Of a stretch of DNA of 64,000 nucleotides, positions 40,540 through 50,921 are shown piece after piece. Source of the DNA: Prochilodus magdalenae (lineage: Eukaryota; Chordata; Actinopteri; Characiformes; Prochilodontidae); contig JAMWET010003934.1 in the NCBI GenBank assembly GCA_024036415.1, positions 863,001-927,000 on the forward strand, given 5' to 3'. Positions within the stretch are counted from its first letter, which is position 1; every line of letters starts with the position of its first letter. The position numbers and the translations under genes are program-made. The notes below the pieces were generated by a model. That model was not told the origin of the DNA, made no database searches, and worked only from the letters and a program-made list of their open reading frames with translations.

Positions 40540-40712
40540 TGATGAGAATGATGGTGTTAATAGTGTTGATGTATAATGTTTGTTAGAGAATTGTGGTGTT
40601 TTGAGGAGGATTATGGTGCTGAGTAATGAATGGGGGTGTTTTGAAGGTAATGATGGTGTTTGTTGGAGAATGTTGGTGTTTTGTAAAGAATGATTGTGTT
40701 TGTCGGAGAACA
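40540..40712 (+). repeat. family A satellite, locus 4
   Basis: Units such as GATGGTGTTTGTTGGAGAAT and GGTGTTTTGTAAAGAATG are present, about eight, same orientation. The array stops just before a perfect hairpin at 40748-40781. Confidence 0.85.
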
Positions 40713-40747
40713 GTGTTGAAATACTTATACTTATACGTATACATATA

Positions 40748-40781
40748 CGCTTGGTATATGAAATACTTCATATACCAAGCG
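40748..40781. repeat. perfect inverted repeat (15-bp arms, 4-bp loop)
   Basis: The left arm CGCTTGGTATATGAA (40748-40762), loop ATAC, and right arm TTCATATACCAAGCG (40767-40781) are exactly complementary. It sits 36 bp after family A locus 4, behind a TATAC-rich stretch. Confidence 0.95.
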
Positions 40782-40799
40782 CCTTGTAGTATGATGGTC

Positions 40800-43390
40800 A
40801 TAGCACTTAGTGTCTGATTTATGAAGCAATACATGAGTCGCTTTGAGTGTGTTAGAACAGTGAAAAAACACCCCTGATATGTAACACTGTTTCATGATTT
40901 CTTTTCTAGACCCATTATAGACTTCAGCTTCAGGCCACCCAGGTGCTGAGATCTCTGTTCAATTACTCAGCTATAATTAAGCTTGCCCAGCAAGGCTTAG
41001 ATCAATAGCAGTGATATTGCAGGGTCCTATCTGTTGCCATAAGCTTTACCTGGTCCCAGTTCTTTCTCCCAAGAGGGGGAGAAAGCCTGCAGCCACGAAC
41101 AGGTTTGGCTGCAGAGTGCCCAGGAGCTATTTCTTATTGAGTTCTCAACTCCTGCTGTATTAAATTCCAGCAACCGTGCTTGCCACACAGCAGTCCTGGG
41201 ACACACTCTTGCTTGGATGAGTGTGAATTGGTGGTTTGGGTTCGGGTGAGCCTGCATTCACTCTCTGCAACATCCTGCCCTCCCTCCTGTTCACATACCA
41301 AAGACCACACTAGTTTGATGACTGAAGTTAGCTTTTTTACTTTTCCCCTGGAGCTATGAGACAAATATAGCTAACAAGTTATGGACGCTCACCTGGCATT
41401 TTTCATGTAAATATCTGCTGACACACATAACATGATGTAGAAGGTTACAAATACAGTGAAATGGAATAAAATGGGGATATGTTGATGCGGTAGAGATAAG
41501 TGTGTGTTTTTTTCCATAAACAGACACAATGTTAAGCGGTATGAGCTTTCCCAGGTGCTCAATGTAATTTCCTCATTTATTACTTTTAATAAATCTGTTT
41601 AATATCTCTGTTATCACATTTAATATCTCTGTAATGACCAGGGCTCACAATGTCTACAACATTAAACCTAAAGGTGTCTTCTGAGTTTTTCTACGCAATA
41701 TTAATGGTAAAATAGGGGTAAAAATTAAGGACTTTTTTATCTTAGATTGCCAATGAATGGTTAACAATTTAGGGCAAAACTATCATACAAATATGTTTGA
41801 GGCATCAAGCAGTGTATTCAAAACAATTTTATGTAATAAATGACTTTGTTTACCTTATGACCATTTAAGGCACTTTGAAAAAATCTATCAGGTAAGCTGA
41901 CCTTTAACCTCAGGTTAAAATAGTAAAAATAGATACACTTTCTTAAAGAAACCTGAGCTTACATTTTTGGTATATTCTTTTGGTATATCTTCTGTGTAGC
42001 ATGTGTCATTCTGACCTTTTCAAACTAACAAGTTAATAAAGGCAAAGGCTAATGCTACATGGCTATGCCTATGACAATAGGCAGTATAGTGTCTGTAAGG
42101 TTAATGAAGCACTACTGGAGTTTGTTCGCTAGAGTTTGAGTCTGTGTGGAATGATACGAGTGTAAAATGCAGAGGTAAGACAAATCTGCCTGCCCGAGGG
42201 CTAAAAGGAACACGCTGGATCATTGGGATCATCTAGGCCAGACCTGCTGCTGTAATTGGCCTGGCTGTGACTCCATGGCATTTAGATCAGCCTCTATCAA
42301 TTATCCATCTGCTGAGAGAGGGAGCAGGCCATTTGTGTGCGTATGTTGTGGAGAGCAGAGAACAAGGCATTTGTTTGTGTGTGTATGTGTGTGTTCAGGA
42401 CCGTAGTTTTGTGTGTTTGGGAAGCTGAACATTTCTGTGTGTGTGTACTGGGCTGGTTACTGTTGCAGTATATTGGCAGGTGGCACTGAATTGTAAAATC
42501 ACTCCACTGTTTATTCCAGCTGCAGAACTCTCACAGTGAATAAACTTTTTTATTCTTACCAGTCATACTGGTTTGGCCACAGTAGACAGTAGCATGCACT
42601 ATATACACAGGAGCTGACTCTGGTGAACATTTAGCTCACACACGGAGAGGCCTCAAAACATTCAGCATCAAACCCTTACCACATTGCCTTAGCCTGTACG
42701 ACATTTGTCAAAAATGTGACCAGCATATTGATCTAGGAGCAGCGTGTGTTAACAATAATTGACACAAATAGACTATCGTTTCATTAAGTGTTTTCAGTAT
42801 GTATGAATACAAACATGCAGACATTATTTTTTATATAATGGCAATGACTTTAAATGCTTCTATATTTACAGGGATTTGTAGACATGCTGTAGAGTTTTTG
42901 GTGTCACAGCTGTTTGAAATTAAAATGCATTGGAAAGCAGTCTGCACACTTGTACCTGCAGGTCATGCATATAAGAACTGTTTCTTCACAGGAAAACAAA
43001 TGGAATGAAAGATAGTTGGCTAAAAAGGTAGTTTCTAATGTTGTACAGGCGATCTCTTTTGGCCTGGAGGGCATAAAGAATATCTGAAGACGGAATTAAG
43101 AAGTTTGTGTCTGATTGACAGGATAATTAAAGAAAAGAGGAATCAGAATGGTATTGTTTTTATATGATCCAGTCTGAATGTTTTTTTATTTATCCTAGAA
43201 CAGATGGGTCTCTAGCATGACGTGTCTTGTTCCAGTATTTAGTTCTTTTCATCATCAAAACCTAAAAGTCAAGCTGGCATCCTATAATTTTCTGAGTATC
43301 TAAAATGTTCTACCTCATTCATGAAGCCCCTGTTTCATGAAGATTGTCAGGATTTTTTGGTGAAGCCAAAACCAACATAACAATGACAGT
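40800..43390. other. intron, no gene seen
   Basis: Mostly unique-looking; the only candidate element is at 42.2 kb. Confidence 0.55.
42170..42345. promoter_or_regulatory. candidate conserved noncoding element
   Basis: GC-balanced, non-repetitive sequence with homeodomain-like and E-box-like words (CTGTAATTGG, CATCTGCTGA), unlike the AT-rich flanks. This is a subjective impression; no alignment was possible. Confidence 0.2.
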
Positions 43391-43399
43391 GTCTTTTTG

Positions 43400-43790
43400 A
43401 GAATCTTATTGTTCGATAGGGAATGATGGTATTTTGGTGGGAAACTGCGATGTTTAATGCCTAATGTGGCATGAATTTTGGTGTTTGTTTGAGAATAATG
43501 TGTTTAGTGGAGAATGATACTGTTGCTTGATTAAAGAATATGGATGTTTGGGGAAAAAGTATGGTGTTTTTGGAGAATGATTGTGGTTGTTCAGGAGTCT
43601 TGGTGTTTTTCTTAATGATGTTTGATAGAGTATGATGCTGTTTTGTTTGAAAAATTATGGTGTTTGTTTGGGAATGGTGGACTTTGGTAAAGAATGATAA
43701 TACCTTATGGAACATTATACTGTTTGTTTGGGAATGTTGGTGTTTGGTGAAAAAATATTAGCATTATTTGAAAAATGATGGTGTTTAACA
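43400..43790 (+). repeat. family A satellite, locus 5
   Basis: Units such as GGTGTTTGTTTGAGAATAAT and GAATGATGGTATTTTGGTGG extend over about 390 bp and are strongly eroded. They abut the 5'-truncated LINE. The minus-strand 84-codon ORF at 43461-43715 is produced by the stop-free unit. Confidence 0.85.
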
Positions 43791-43884
43791 AAGCAAACGT
43801 TTGCCAAAAGTCATCCAACATGTTGCACAAGAGGATTGCACATGCTGGATCACTACTACTCCTTCTTTTGCTATGCTTTCCACC

Positions 43885-45152
43885 TCCGTTTGGCAGATCG
43901 AATCACTCTTCTATTACACTCCTGCACACCTATAGGCAGAAGCTGAAACAGGAATCAGCAGAATCAGAGAGGTCCATTGCTGGTTGGACCAATCAAACGC
44001 ATGTACCTCTGCTTTTAAATCAGACCACAGGGATGGGTGTAAAAAACATCATCTGTGCTCTCTGGAAGGCCATAAAAGCAGCCAAACTTGAGTACTGGGC
44101 TCGGGTGGAATCACACTTCAACACTACTAACACGAGAAGCCTGTAGCAGGGGTTAAACACAGTAATAGACTTTAAGAGGGAAACTCATGCTGTGGAAAAC
44201 TTCACTGCTGTGCTGATGAGCTGAATACTTTCTAGATAAATCACACCAGGTGGTAAAGATGGGTGGCATTGCTTCCCTGTCACTTACCCTTAACACCAGT
44301 TGTGCCTCAGGGGACACAGCTTAGCTGGGTTTCTTAGCCCTCTCTTGTACTTCTCTATACACCCACGTCTGCTCAGTCAGACACAGCTTTAATGTCATCA
44401 TAAAATATGCAGATGACACAGATTGTGGGCCTAATCAGCTTTCAGTTCCTTCGTGTTCACATCACAGAGAAACTTACATGGGCTGAACACACCACACAAG
44501 TGCTGAAAAAGGCACTGCAGCACCTCTTCTACTGCAGACAAGGTTTGGCATGAACCTCCACATCATCAGAACATTTTACACATGTACTGTGGAGAGCATT
44601 TTAACAGTCTCCATCACCACCTGGTATGGAAACACTGCACTGCCATCGAGCGGAAAGCTCTGCAGAGAGAGGTGCAGACAGCTGTCTGTTCTCATATCTG
44701 CCAAGTGGGAAGAGGGTCAGATGCTTAAAGCCTAGAACGAGCCGGTTCCGAGATTTTTCCCCTAATCCATCAGGCTACAGAACAGCCAGTAGTGCTGGTG
44801 CATTGGTTAATGTGACTTTCACTACACATCTCACCTATATTGTCATCACTGATCTCCATGGACAATTCACATCCTTACTCTCACCATCACTGCACGTATA
44901 GATTGACATCTTATTACATTTTATTCATATATTGTATATCTGGATATACAATATATGAGACTACCCCAGAGACTACACCAGAGTCCCCAAACTGCATATA
45001 TTGTATTGTATTTTTTGTATTTTAGTACTGCAAAGGACTACACACCTACAATTTTCACTCACCTTCACCTGTGTAAATGTGACATGACAACAACATGATT
45101 TGATTTGATTTGATTTGATTTGATTTGATTTGATTTGATTTGATTTGATTTG
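43885..45152 (+). mobile_element. 5'-truncated LINE (L2-like non-LTR retrotransposon)
   Basis: The 5' part (about 43905-44146) translates to PPFGRSNHSSITLLHTYRQK and further to KLEYWARVESHFNTTNTRSL, matching the endonuclease-to-reverse-transcriptase linker of fish LINEs. The polymerase signature YADD is at 44406-44417. After it comes VHITEKLTWAEHTTQVLKKA in another frame, also family-typical. Several frameshifts and stops make it a dead copy. The 3' end is GTGACATGACAAC followed by about eleven TGATT units, the short-repeat tail used in target-primed integration. The clade name is from memory. It ends 178 bp before the first liprin-alpha exon. Confidence 0.85.
45096..45152 (+). repeat. (TGATT)n LINE tail microsatellite
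   Basis: About eleven perfect TGATT units form the 3' tail of the adjoining LINE. The perfection of the tail contrasts with the decayed coding part, which suggests expansion after insertion. Confidence 0.95.
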
Positions 45153-45329
45153 GAGTGCTGGTGTTTGTTGGTGGGCAGTAGTCAATATTTCATTTATTGA
45201 CAGCTAGATGTTAAGTTTCCAGTAGTCAATGTGCAACCATGAGTAGTCAGACTCTCAGTGCTGTGTCAGTTATTGCACCCTGCAAAAATAAGCACCCCAA
45301 CTCAGTGTTATATGTTTTGGGATCTTCAG

Positions 45330-45431
45330 GAATTTGCAGCCTTGACGAAGGAGCTGAATGCCTGCCGGGAGCAGCTTCTGGAAAAAGAGGAGGAGATATC
45401 AGAACTAAAGGCTGAGAGGAACAACACCAGG
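45330..45431 (+). CDS. ppfia1: liprin-alpha internal coding exon (first in window)
   Basis: This exon encodes 34 residues beginning [20 protein letters not shown] and ending in AERNNTR, which I recognise as the start of the conserved N-terminal coiled coil of liprin-alpha proteins. Liprin-alphas are cytoplasmic scaffolds of the presynaptic active zone and cell adhesions; the coiled coil mediates dimerisation and binding of active-zone partners. Boundaries: an AG at 45328-45329 precedes the exon and a consensus donor GTGAGT follows at 45432. It is 102 nt, phase 0 at both ends. The acceptor is weak: only a short pyrimidine stretch (ATCTTCAG) preceded by G-rich sequence. A LINE tail ends 178 bp upstream. 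The reading frame stays open into the intron on both sides, but homology stops at the splice sites. The liprin-alpha call is firm; the choice of paralogue rests mainly on the third exon. Confidence 0.93.
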
Positions 45432-46431
45432 GTGAGTAAAGAAGCCTGTCATATAAAGATGTACTCTGTGAACAAAGCTGTCTTTTAATCTGATGACTTA
45501 TGATTTAGAGGTGTAAATCTCTGACTCACAATAAATTTTGACTGTAATTCATTAAGAGGTGATTCAGTGCATCAGCAAATCTTAGATCTCACCATGGTTC
45601 ACTGACCCAGACTGACTTTGACATGACTAGCGCTGTTACAGCAATTTCACACAGTGCTCTTACAGCAACACCAGCAATAACAGACCTAAACGTTGAGCTG
45701 ATATGTTGTACCTGTGTAAGGTTGTTGGGAGTCATCATGCTGCATACATACCTTGAATTATTTACTTCAGACAAAGTAAAAAAATAAAATAAAATTACAA
45801 AGTAAACAAATTAATCTTAGGAAAAATGACTACCAACTCTGCTGTAGAGAAAACTCAAATATCTTAGGCCATAATGGTTCACTGAAATTTAAAATTTTGC
45901 CTATGGTTTGTTTTTAGACATTTTTACCATAGTTGTGCAGACTTCACTGGATTTCATTATGATATGGACATCATACATATATATTTTCTGCATCAACTGT
46001 TGTTGAAGCGTTAACCTGCCAAGCACTAACCTTGCTAAGCACTAACCTGCATTAGCATTAGTCACCTGCATTAGTCAGATTGTGACTGTATCAGAAATCT
46101 TTGTCTGACAATGCTGTTTGTATGTACGTTCTTTGGAGCTGTTGCTCTAAAGGACAAACGCACCCCATCATACTGGAATGATCACATATGGTCATTTGAA
46201 TAACTACAATAACATTTTTAATTAGTAAATTGTTTTAAATGATAAACAATAAAGAATGTTTGAATAAAAGTTCAAGTCAACAAATTTATGTAGTCTAGGT
46301 TAACAGCAGTTTGATTTTGTGTCTTGTGCTAAACAAGGACACTTTCTTTTATCAATACAAAGATGTGTACCTTTGTGTTACCTGTGCATGTAGCTAGCTA
46401 ATTTTGGTTCATGGGAAAATATATATATATC

Positions 46432-46566
46432 ATTTCGGATTTTTTTTTAGATTATGTCTCTCACAGTGGACATGCACCTAAAATGAAAATTTCAGACCCC
46501 TTCATGGTTTCTAAGTGGGAGAACTTGCAAACTCACAGGGTGTTCAAATACTTATTTTCCTCACTG
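46432..46566 (+). mobile_element. terminal fragment of a Tc1-type element
   Basis: This is about 135 bp: GATTATGTCTCTCACAGTGG, TTTCTAAGTGGGAGAACTTG, and an end CAAATACTTATTTTCCTCAC with TG, followed by TA at 46567-46568. The CACTG|TA end and body are those of a Tc1-type inverted repeat common in fish. Only one end is present. Confidence 0.7.
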
Positions 46567-46744
46567 TACCTTGCCAAATTTCCACAGTATTAGAGATGCC
46601 TTTAGTCAAACTTCATCTGTCAAGACCAATCTAAAGCTGCGGACAAGCTTCACGCATTCTATCTCAAGAGAGAGCAATAAAAGGAAAGAGAGAGAGACAA
46701 GGGGAGAAAGAGTGGGAGAGATGATTCTCACATCATTTTCACCT

Positions 46745-46940
46745 CTAGGCCTTCACTGTTCCCTTTAGGGCTTTGGTGATCCAGGCGGCTAATAAAACAT
46801 GCCGTCCAAACCTTTCAGGCACAATTCAATTAACCATCGTTTCCCACAGTCGAGCTCTCAGAGAGGCCATGATGAAATGGAGAATATTAAGGCTACATAT
46901 TTGAAGATTCCCGACATATCGCAGTTGTAAAGCGAAGGGA
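46745..46940. promoter_or_regulatory. candidate conserved noncoding element
   Basis: Complex, unique-looking sequence containing GGCGGCTAATAAAACATGCC and CAATTCAATTAACC, without repeat character. Offered as a candidate only. Confidence 0.2.
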
Positions 46941-47089
46941 GGAGGCTCTAATGAGACAGGAGGGAAAGTATGCAGAGGATGAGAGCGAAGAAGTTGTTTA
47001 ACAAGCTAAAAGTGTTTAACAGTGAGCAGCAGAGGGATGGAAAAGAGAGTAGACTGGAAAAGACAGAATGACCTGCCTGAAGTGGAACT

Positions 47090-47410
47090 TGCACTATGCA
47101 ATTTTTAGTCAGATTTTAACCCTGGGTGGGTAAAGCTTACCTATCACAGTGGTGACAAAGTGTCCGTAATGAGGTCCTTCAGTTTGGCAAAAAGTCAGGT
47201 CGCCCCAAATGTCATTGACCAAGACATGTTTGGTGTCTAAAGTTGCTTCTTTATTTTTAGCTCTGGGGCTACAAGGTTAATATACATAACAAGAAATGTT
47301 TTACCCCATCAAAGGACCACCAAATGAAACACTGAAGACTTTTCTCAGATTGTACTAAGTGAGGGGAACATTGGCTACATCAGATTTTAGACTTCTGAAA
47401 TAAATAATGC
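47090..47410 (+). repeat. dispersed repeat (AAGTTGCTTCTTTA..AGCTCTGGGGCTAC), copy 3
   Basis: The core GTCTAAAGTTGCTTCTTTAT followed by TAGCTCTGGGGCTACA matches copies at about 6,200-6,300 (same sense), and 37,300-37,480 and 58,530-58,590 (opposite sense). It is a medium-copy degraded repeat of unknown class. Confidence 0.6.
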
Positions 47411-47661
47411 ATATTTGGGAAGCGTCACCAACAGCTGCATTACCTATAGCTTTAACACTTTTCCTAGGTTGCTAAAAAGAGTATATTTGACTGGACCAAA
47501 TTGAGGATAACAGGGATGTGCCTGCAACAACAGCATTAGAATCACGTTTATTCGTAAAACTGCAAAACACTACACTCATCATTGTTAAAGCTTATAGCAA
47601 ATCATTAGAGGCTATTGATCTGTTTCTGATAGATAAGGTATACAGGCTGTACAAAGTAAGG

Positions 47662-48530
47662 CTGTACCGGAGTCAGAATTTTGCCAGTCGAATCAGATTC
47701 GCCCATTCAGGCAAATGATTCGACTATTCGTTCATGTTTTTTCTCCATGTACATTATCTAGTAATCAGTAAATCAATTTGCATACATTTCAGATCTGATG
47801 TCCTCCTCATTTAGAAAGTCAGCAGAGTCACAGGCGTGGCATATGATGATCTGAATTGGAGCTTGCTTTAATTACAGAATATAGTGTCGGGCAGCAGCGC
47901 GTATTTATGCTGAACATTAGCGCTTATAGCTTATAGTCTTTTTAATGTCACTTTTAACAGCTTTTTCAGTAGGAGGTCCCTTCGTCTTTCATCTCTCATA
48001 AATAATGAACTGCTAAATAAAACCAATTTGGTCGATATTTAAATTATTTTTAGATGAAAAGAATAATGGTAGACCTGAAACAGTTAATTGTTATATTACC
48101 CACGCTGAAATAATTATTTCTTGTTTATCATCAGGCATATTAAGTGACTGTACTTAACTTTAAATAAAAATAATCTTAGCTGTAGATGAATAAATAAAAA
48201 TATGTGTAATTTAGGTTCTAAAATAACAGAGTTATAATAAAACAAACGTCTTCGGTCCGTTTATCCTTCACCATAAACAGCCATTACGTCTAAAACGAAA
48301 GTCAGCTCCCTCGTTTGAAACAGTGCCGGATGTCTGACTAAATGAAGAGCAGAATTAGGCTTCATTTATTCGGATTCTCTTCTTCAAAGTTCCTCCAGAC
48401 ATCCTCTGAAACATCATTCCTCCCATGTTTCTCAGCTTCACAGCTTTAGCTTCCTTCAACGGTCAACCGCTAGCGCACGTTGTCACATGGGTTTCATTTT
48501 TAGCAAGCATGCGTCACAGCCCAGCTAGAC
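47662..48530 (-). mobile_element. hAT-like DNA transposon fragment, copy 2 (larger)
   Basis: 47,662-47,985 is the reverse complement of about 10,540-10,890, with the same end motif (GGCTGTACC, then CAGTCGAATC). Shared blocks include CAGATCTGATGTCCTCCTCA and ACTATAAGCTATAAGC in the other sense. Beyond 47,985 it continues with sequence missing from copy 1, apparently the interior of a longer parent element. The far end is not clear; 48,530 is an estimate. No transposase frame was recognised. Confidence 0.72.
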
Positions 48531-49313
48531 TTTACATATATATTTATGTATTCCCCTTTCCCTGATATCCTTACCAGCAGCTTATAAAAAATGCTAATAT
48601 TTTTAACCATTTCAGGCCTGTATCAACTTTCACATCGACTACTTCCAATAATTTTATAGAGAAAAGGCAACTCTGCAACTGGTTTTCCTGGACTTGGGTA
48701 CATTAGTAGTCCTCCTCTGTGCTCTGTAATGGCCTTGCAACAGGTCAGGCTGAACTGCTGTGACATTTACAAGGTCTATGACATTCCCCACTCTAGTCAC
48801 TGACATCTCTCCTGAGAGATGGCCAGGATATTACTCATAGAGCCTGAAACCCTTCTCTCATCCATACTAAGGAAAATCCTCTTAGCAAGATTTTCAGGAC
48901 AGTAACCAACTGCCTTTGGCCGAGGCAGACAAATGAGACTGTCCACCACATTTCTTTACTAAGTAAATGCATTTTACTATTATGATTTGACACAGCTCAA
49001 TAGTACATTGAAAGGACATGAGTATGCAATGTGGGTATTAAACTTAGCAACAATTATACTAATGGATTGGTCAGGTCAAGCAAAGTTGCTTTGTCATTGC
49101 CATTATTAACCCAGCTCCAACAATGCCATATACATCCATGGCTGCAAGGTCTTGGTCCTACCATGGTCTTGCTTTTTTTGGTGGATATGATAGCCTTCCT
49201 CCTTCCGCATCACATGGTTCTCCATTACTTAGGCGTCTGTTACCTACACTGAATTGGCAATTAGCGTTTTTGTAACAGCCTGTTAAACTGTCCAGTATCA
49301 TTGCATTCACATA

Positions 49314-50921
49314 CAGTGGGGTGCGAAAGTTTGGGCAACCTTTTCCTGATTTACCTTTATAAAGCATTGATTGTTTGGATAAAAAAAATTCTGTTAAAAT
49401 ATATCATATAGGGGACAAACACAGTGATACTTGAGAAGTGAAATGAAGTTTATATGATTTACATAAAGTGTGCAATAATTGGTTAATCAAAAGCAGGCAG
49501 GTGCATAAATTTGGGGACTGTTGTCATTTTATTGATTTCAAAACCTTTAGAACTAATTATTGGAACTCAAATTTGGGTTGGTAAGTTCAGTGACCCTTGA
49601 CCTCCATACACAGGTGACTCCAATTATGAGAAAGGGTATTTAAGGGGGGGCAATTGTAAGTTTTTCTCCTCTTTGCATCTTCTCTGAAGAGTCACAGCAT
49701 GGGAGTCTCAAAACACCTTTTAAATGACCTGAAAACAAAGATTGTTCACCGTCATGGTTTAGGGGAAGGATACAGAAAGCTATCTCAGAGATTTCAGCTC
49801 TCAGTCTCCACTGTGAGAAACATTGTGAGAAAATGGAAGACCACAGGCACAGTTCAAGTCAAGGCTCGAAGTGGCAGACCAAGAAAAATCTCGAATAAAC
49901 AGAAGCGAAGGATGTTGAGAACAGTCTGAGTCAACCCACAGACCAGCACCAAAGACCTACAACATGATCTTGCTGCTGATGGAGTTACTGTGCATTGTTC
50001 AACTATTCGGCGCACTTTACACAAGGAGATGGAGTATGGGAGAGTGATGCAGAGGAAGCCTTTTCTCTGCCCACATCACAAACAGAGCCGCTTGAGTTAT
50101 GCTAAAGCACATTTGGACAAGCCAGCTTCATTTTGGAATAAGGTGCTGTGTTATTTGGGCATAACAAGGGCCATTATGAATGGAGGAAAAAGAACACAGG
50201 ACTCCAGGAAAAACACCTGCTACCTACAGTAAAATTTGGTGGTGGTTCCATCATGCTGTGGGGCTGTGTGGCCAGTACAGGGACTGGGAATCTTGTTAAA
50301 GTTGAGGGACGCATGGATTCCAATCAATATCAGCAGATTCTGGAGACCAATGTCCAGGAATCAGTGACAAAGCTGAAGCTGCGCCGGGGCTGGATCTTCC
50401 AACAAGACAACGACCCTAAACACTGCTCAAAATCTACTAATGCATTCATGCAGAGGAACAAGTACAACGTTCTGGAATGGCCATCTCAGTCCCCAGACCT
50501 GAATATTATTGAAAATCTGTGGAGTCACTTAAAGAGAGCTGTCCATGCTTGGAAACCATTCAACCTGAATGAACTAGAGATGTTTAGTAAAGAAGAATGG
50601 TCTAAAATACCTTCAGCCACAATCTAGACTCTCATTAGAAGCTATAGGAAGCATTTAGAGGCTGTTATTTCTGCGAAAGTAGGATCTACTAAAGGTTTTT
50701 TTTTTGGTGCCCAAATTTATGCACCTGCCTACTTTTGTTTAGATTATTAAATTATTGCACACTTTCTGTAATTCATATAAACTTCATTTCACTTCTCAAA
50801 TATCACTGTGTTTGTCCCCTATATGATATATTTAACTTAATTTTTTTATCCAAACAATCAATGCTTTATAAAGGTAAATCAGGAAAATTAACAACACTGC
50901 CCAAACTTTTGCACCTCATTG
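49314..50921 (+). mobile_element. Tc1-like DNA transposon, near full length, inactive
   Basis: This is a 1,608-bp element flanked by TA dinucleotides (49312-49313 and 50922-50923), the target site of Tc1/mariner elements. It starts CAGTGGGGTGCGAAAG and its right end, reverse-complemented, starts CAATGAGGTGCAAAAG. The terminal inverted repeats are long, about 200 bp (49314-49515 and 50710-50921), and highly alike, so the insertion is fairly recent compared with other relics here. A single transposase gene lies between, broken by a stop and a deletion. It sits in sense orientation in the liprin-alpha intron. Confidence 0.95.
49699..50627 (+). pseudogene. Tc1-family transposase pseudogene
   Basis: Transposases of this family cut out the element and insert it at TA sites in the nucleus. 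The ATG at 49699 opens a frame beginning MGVSKHLLNDLKTK with paired helix-turn-helix DNA-binding motifs (GEGYRKLSQRF, then VSTVRNIVRKW) and a GRPRK hook. An in-frame TGA at 49927-49929 stops it. The same frame resumes to about 50150, where a deletion of roughly two dozen bases, judged against the family, removes the region of the first catalytic Asp and shifts the frame. The downstream frame (open from 50148) has GGGSIMLWGC, the second Asp in QQDNDPKH, and the Glu in NIIENLW exactly 34 residues later, the DD34E spacing. It ends at a TAG at 50625, earlier than typical. The protein cannot be functional. Confidence 0.93.

Larger units (their letters stand above)
1..45329 (+). other. ppfia1: upstream intron (5' end outside window)
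   Basis: No other liprin-alpha exon could be recognised here; the preceding coding exon should carry the extreme N-terminus, so it lies upstream of the window. I read all this as intron, at least 45 kb, AT-rich and dense in degraded transposons and microsatellites listed separately. An unrecognised short 5' exon, alternative promoter or noncoding RNA cannot be excluded from sequence alone. Confidence 0.75.

Noticed and set aside
43775..44146. 123-codon ORF with a Leu-rich stretch resembling a signal peptide
   Set aside because: The downstream part is LINE ORF sequence; the Leu run comes from a CTACTACTCCTTC stretch, not a secreted protein.
45096..45152. TTGAT units as an array of splice branch points for the first exon
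   Set aside because: Each unit fits the loose branch-point pattern, but several AG dinucleotides lie between the array and the acceptor at 45329, so use by this acceptor is unlikely.
45258..45488. A 76-codon ORF beginning at ATG 45258 as an independent gene or alternative start
   Set aside because: Only the part between the splice sites (45330-45431) is liprin-alpha; upstream residues are intronic read-through. An alternative start cannot be fully excluded without transcripts.
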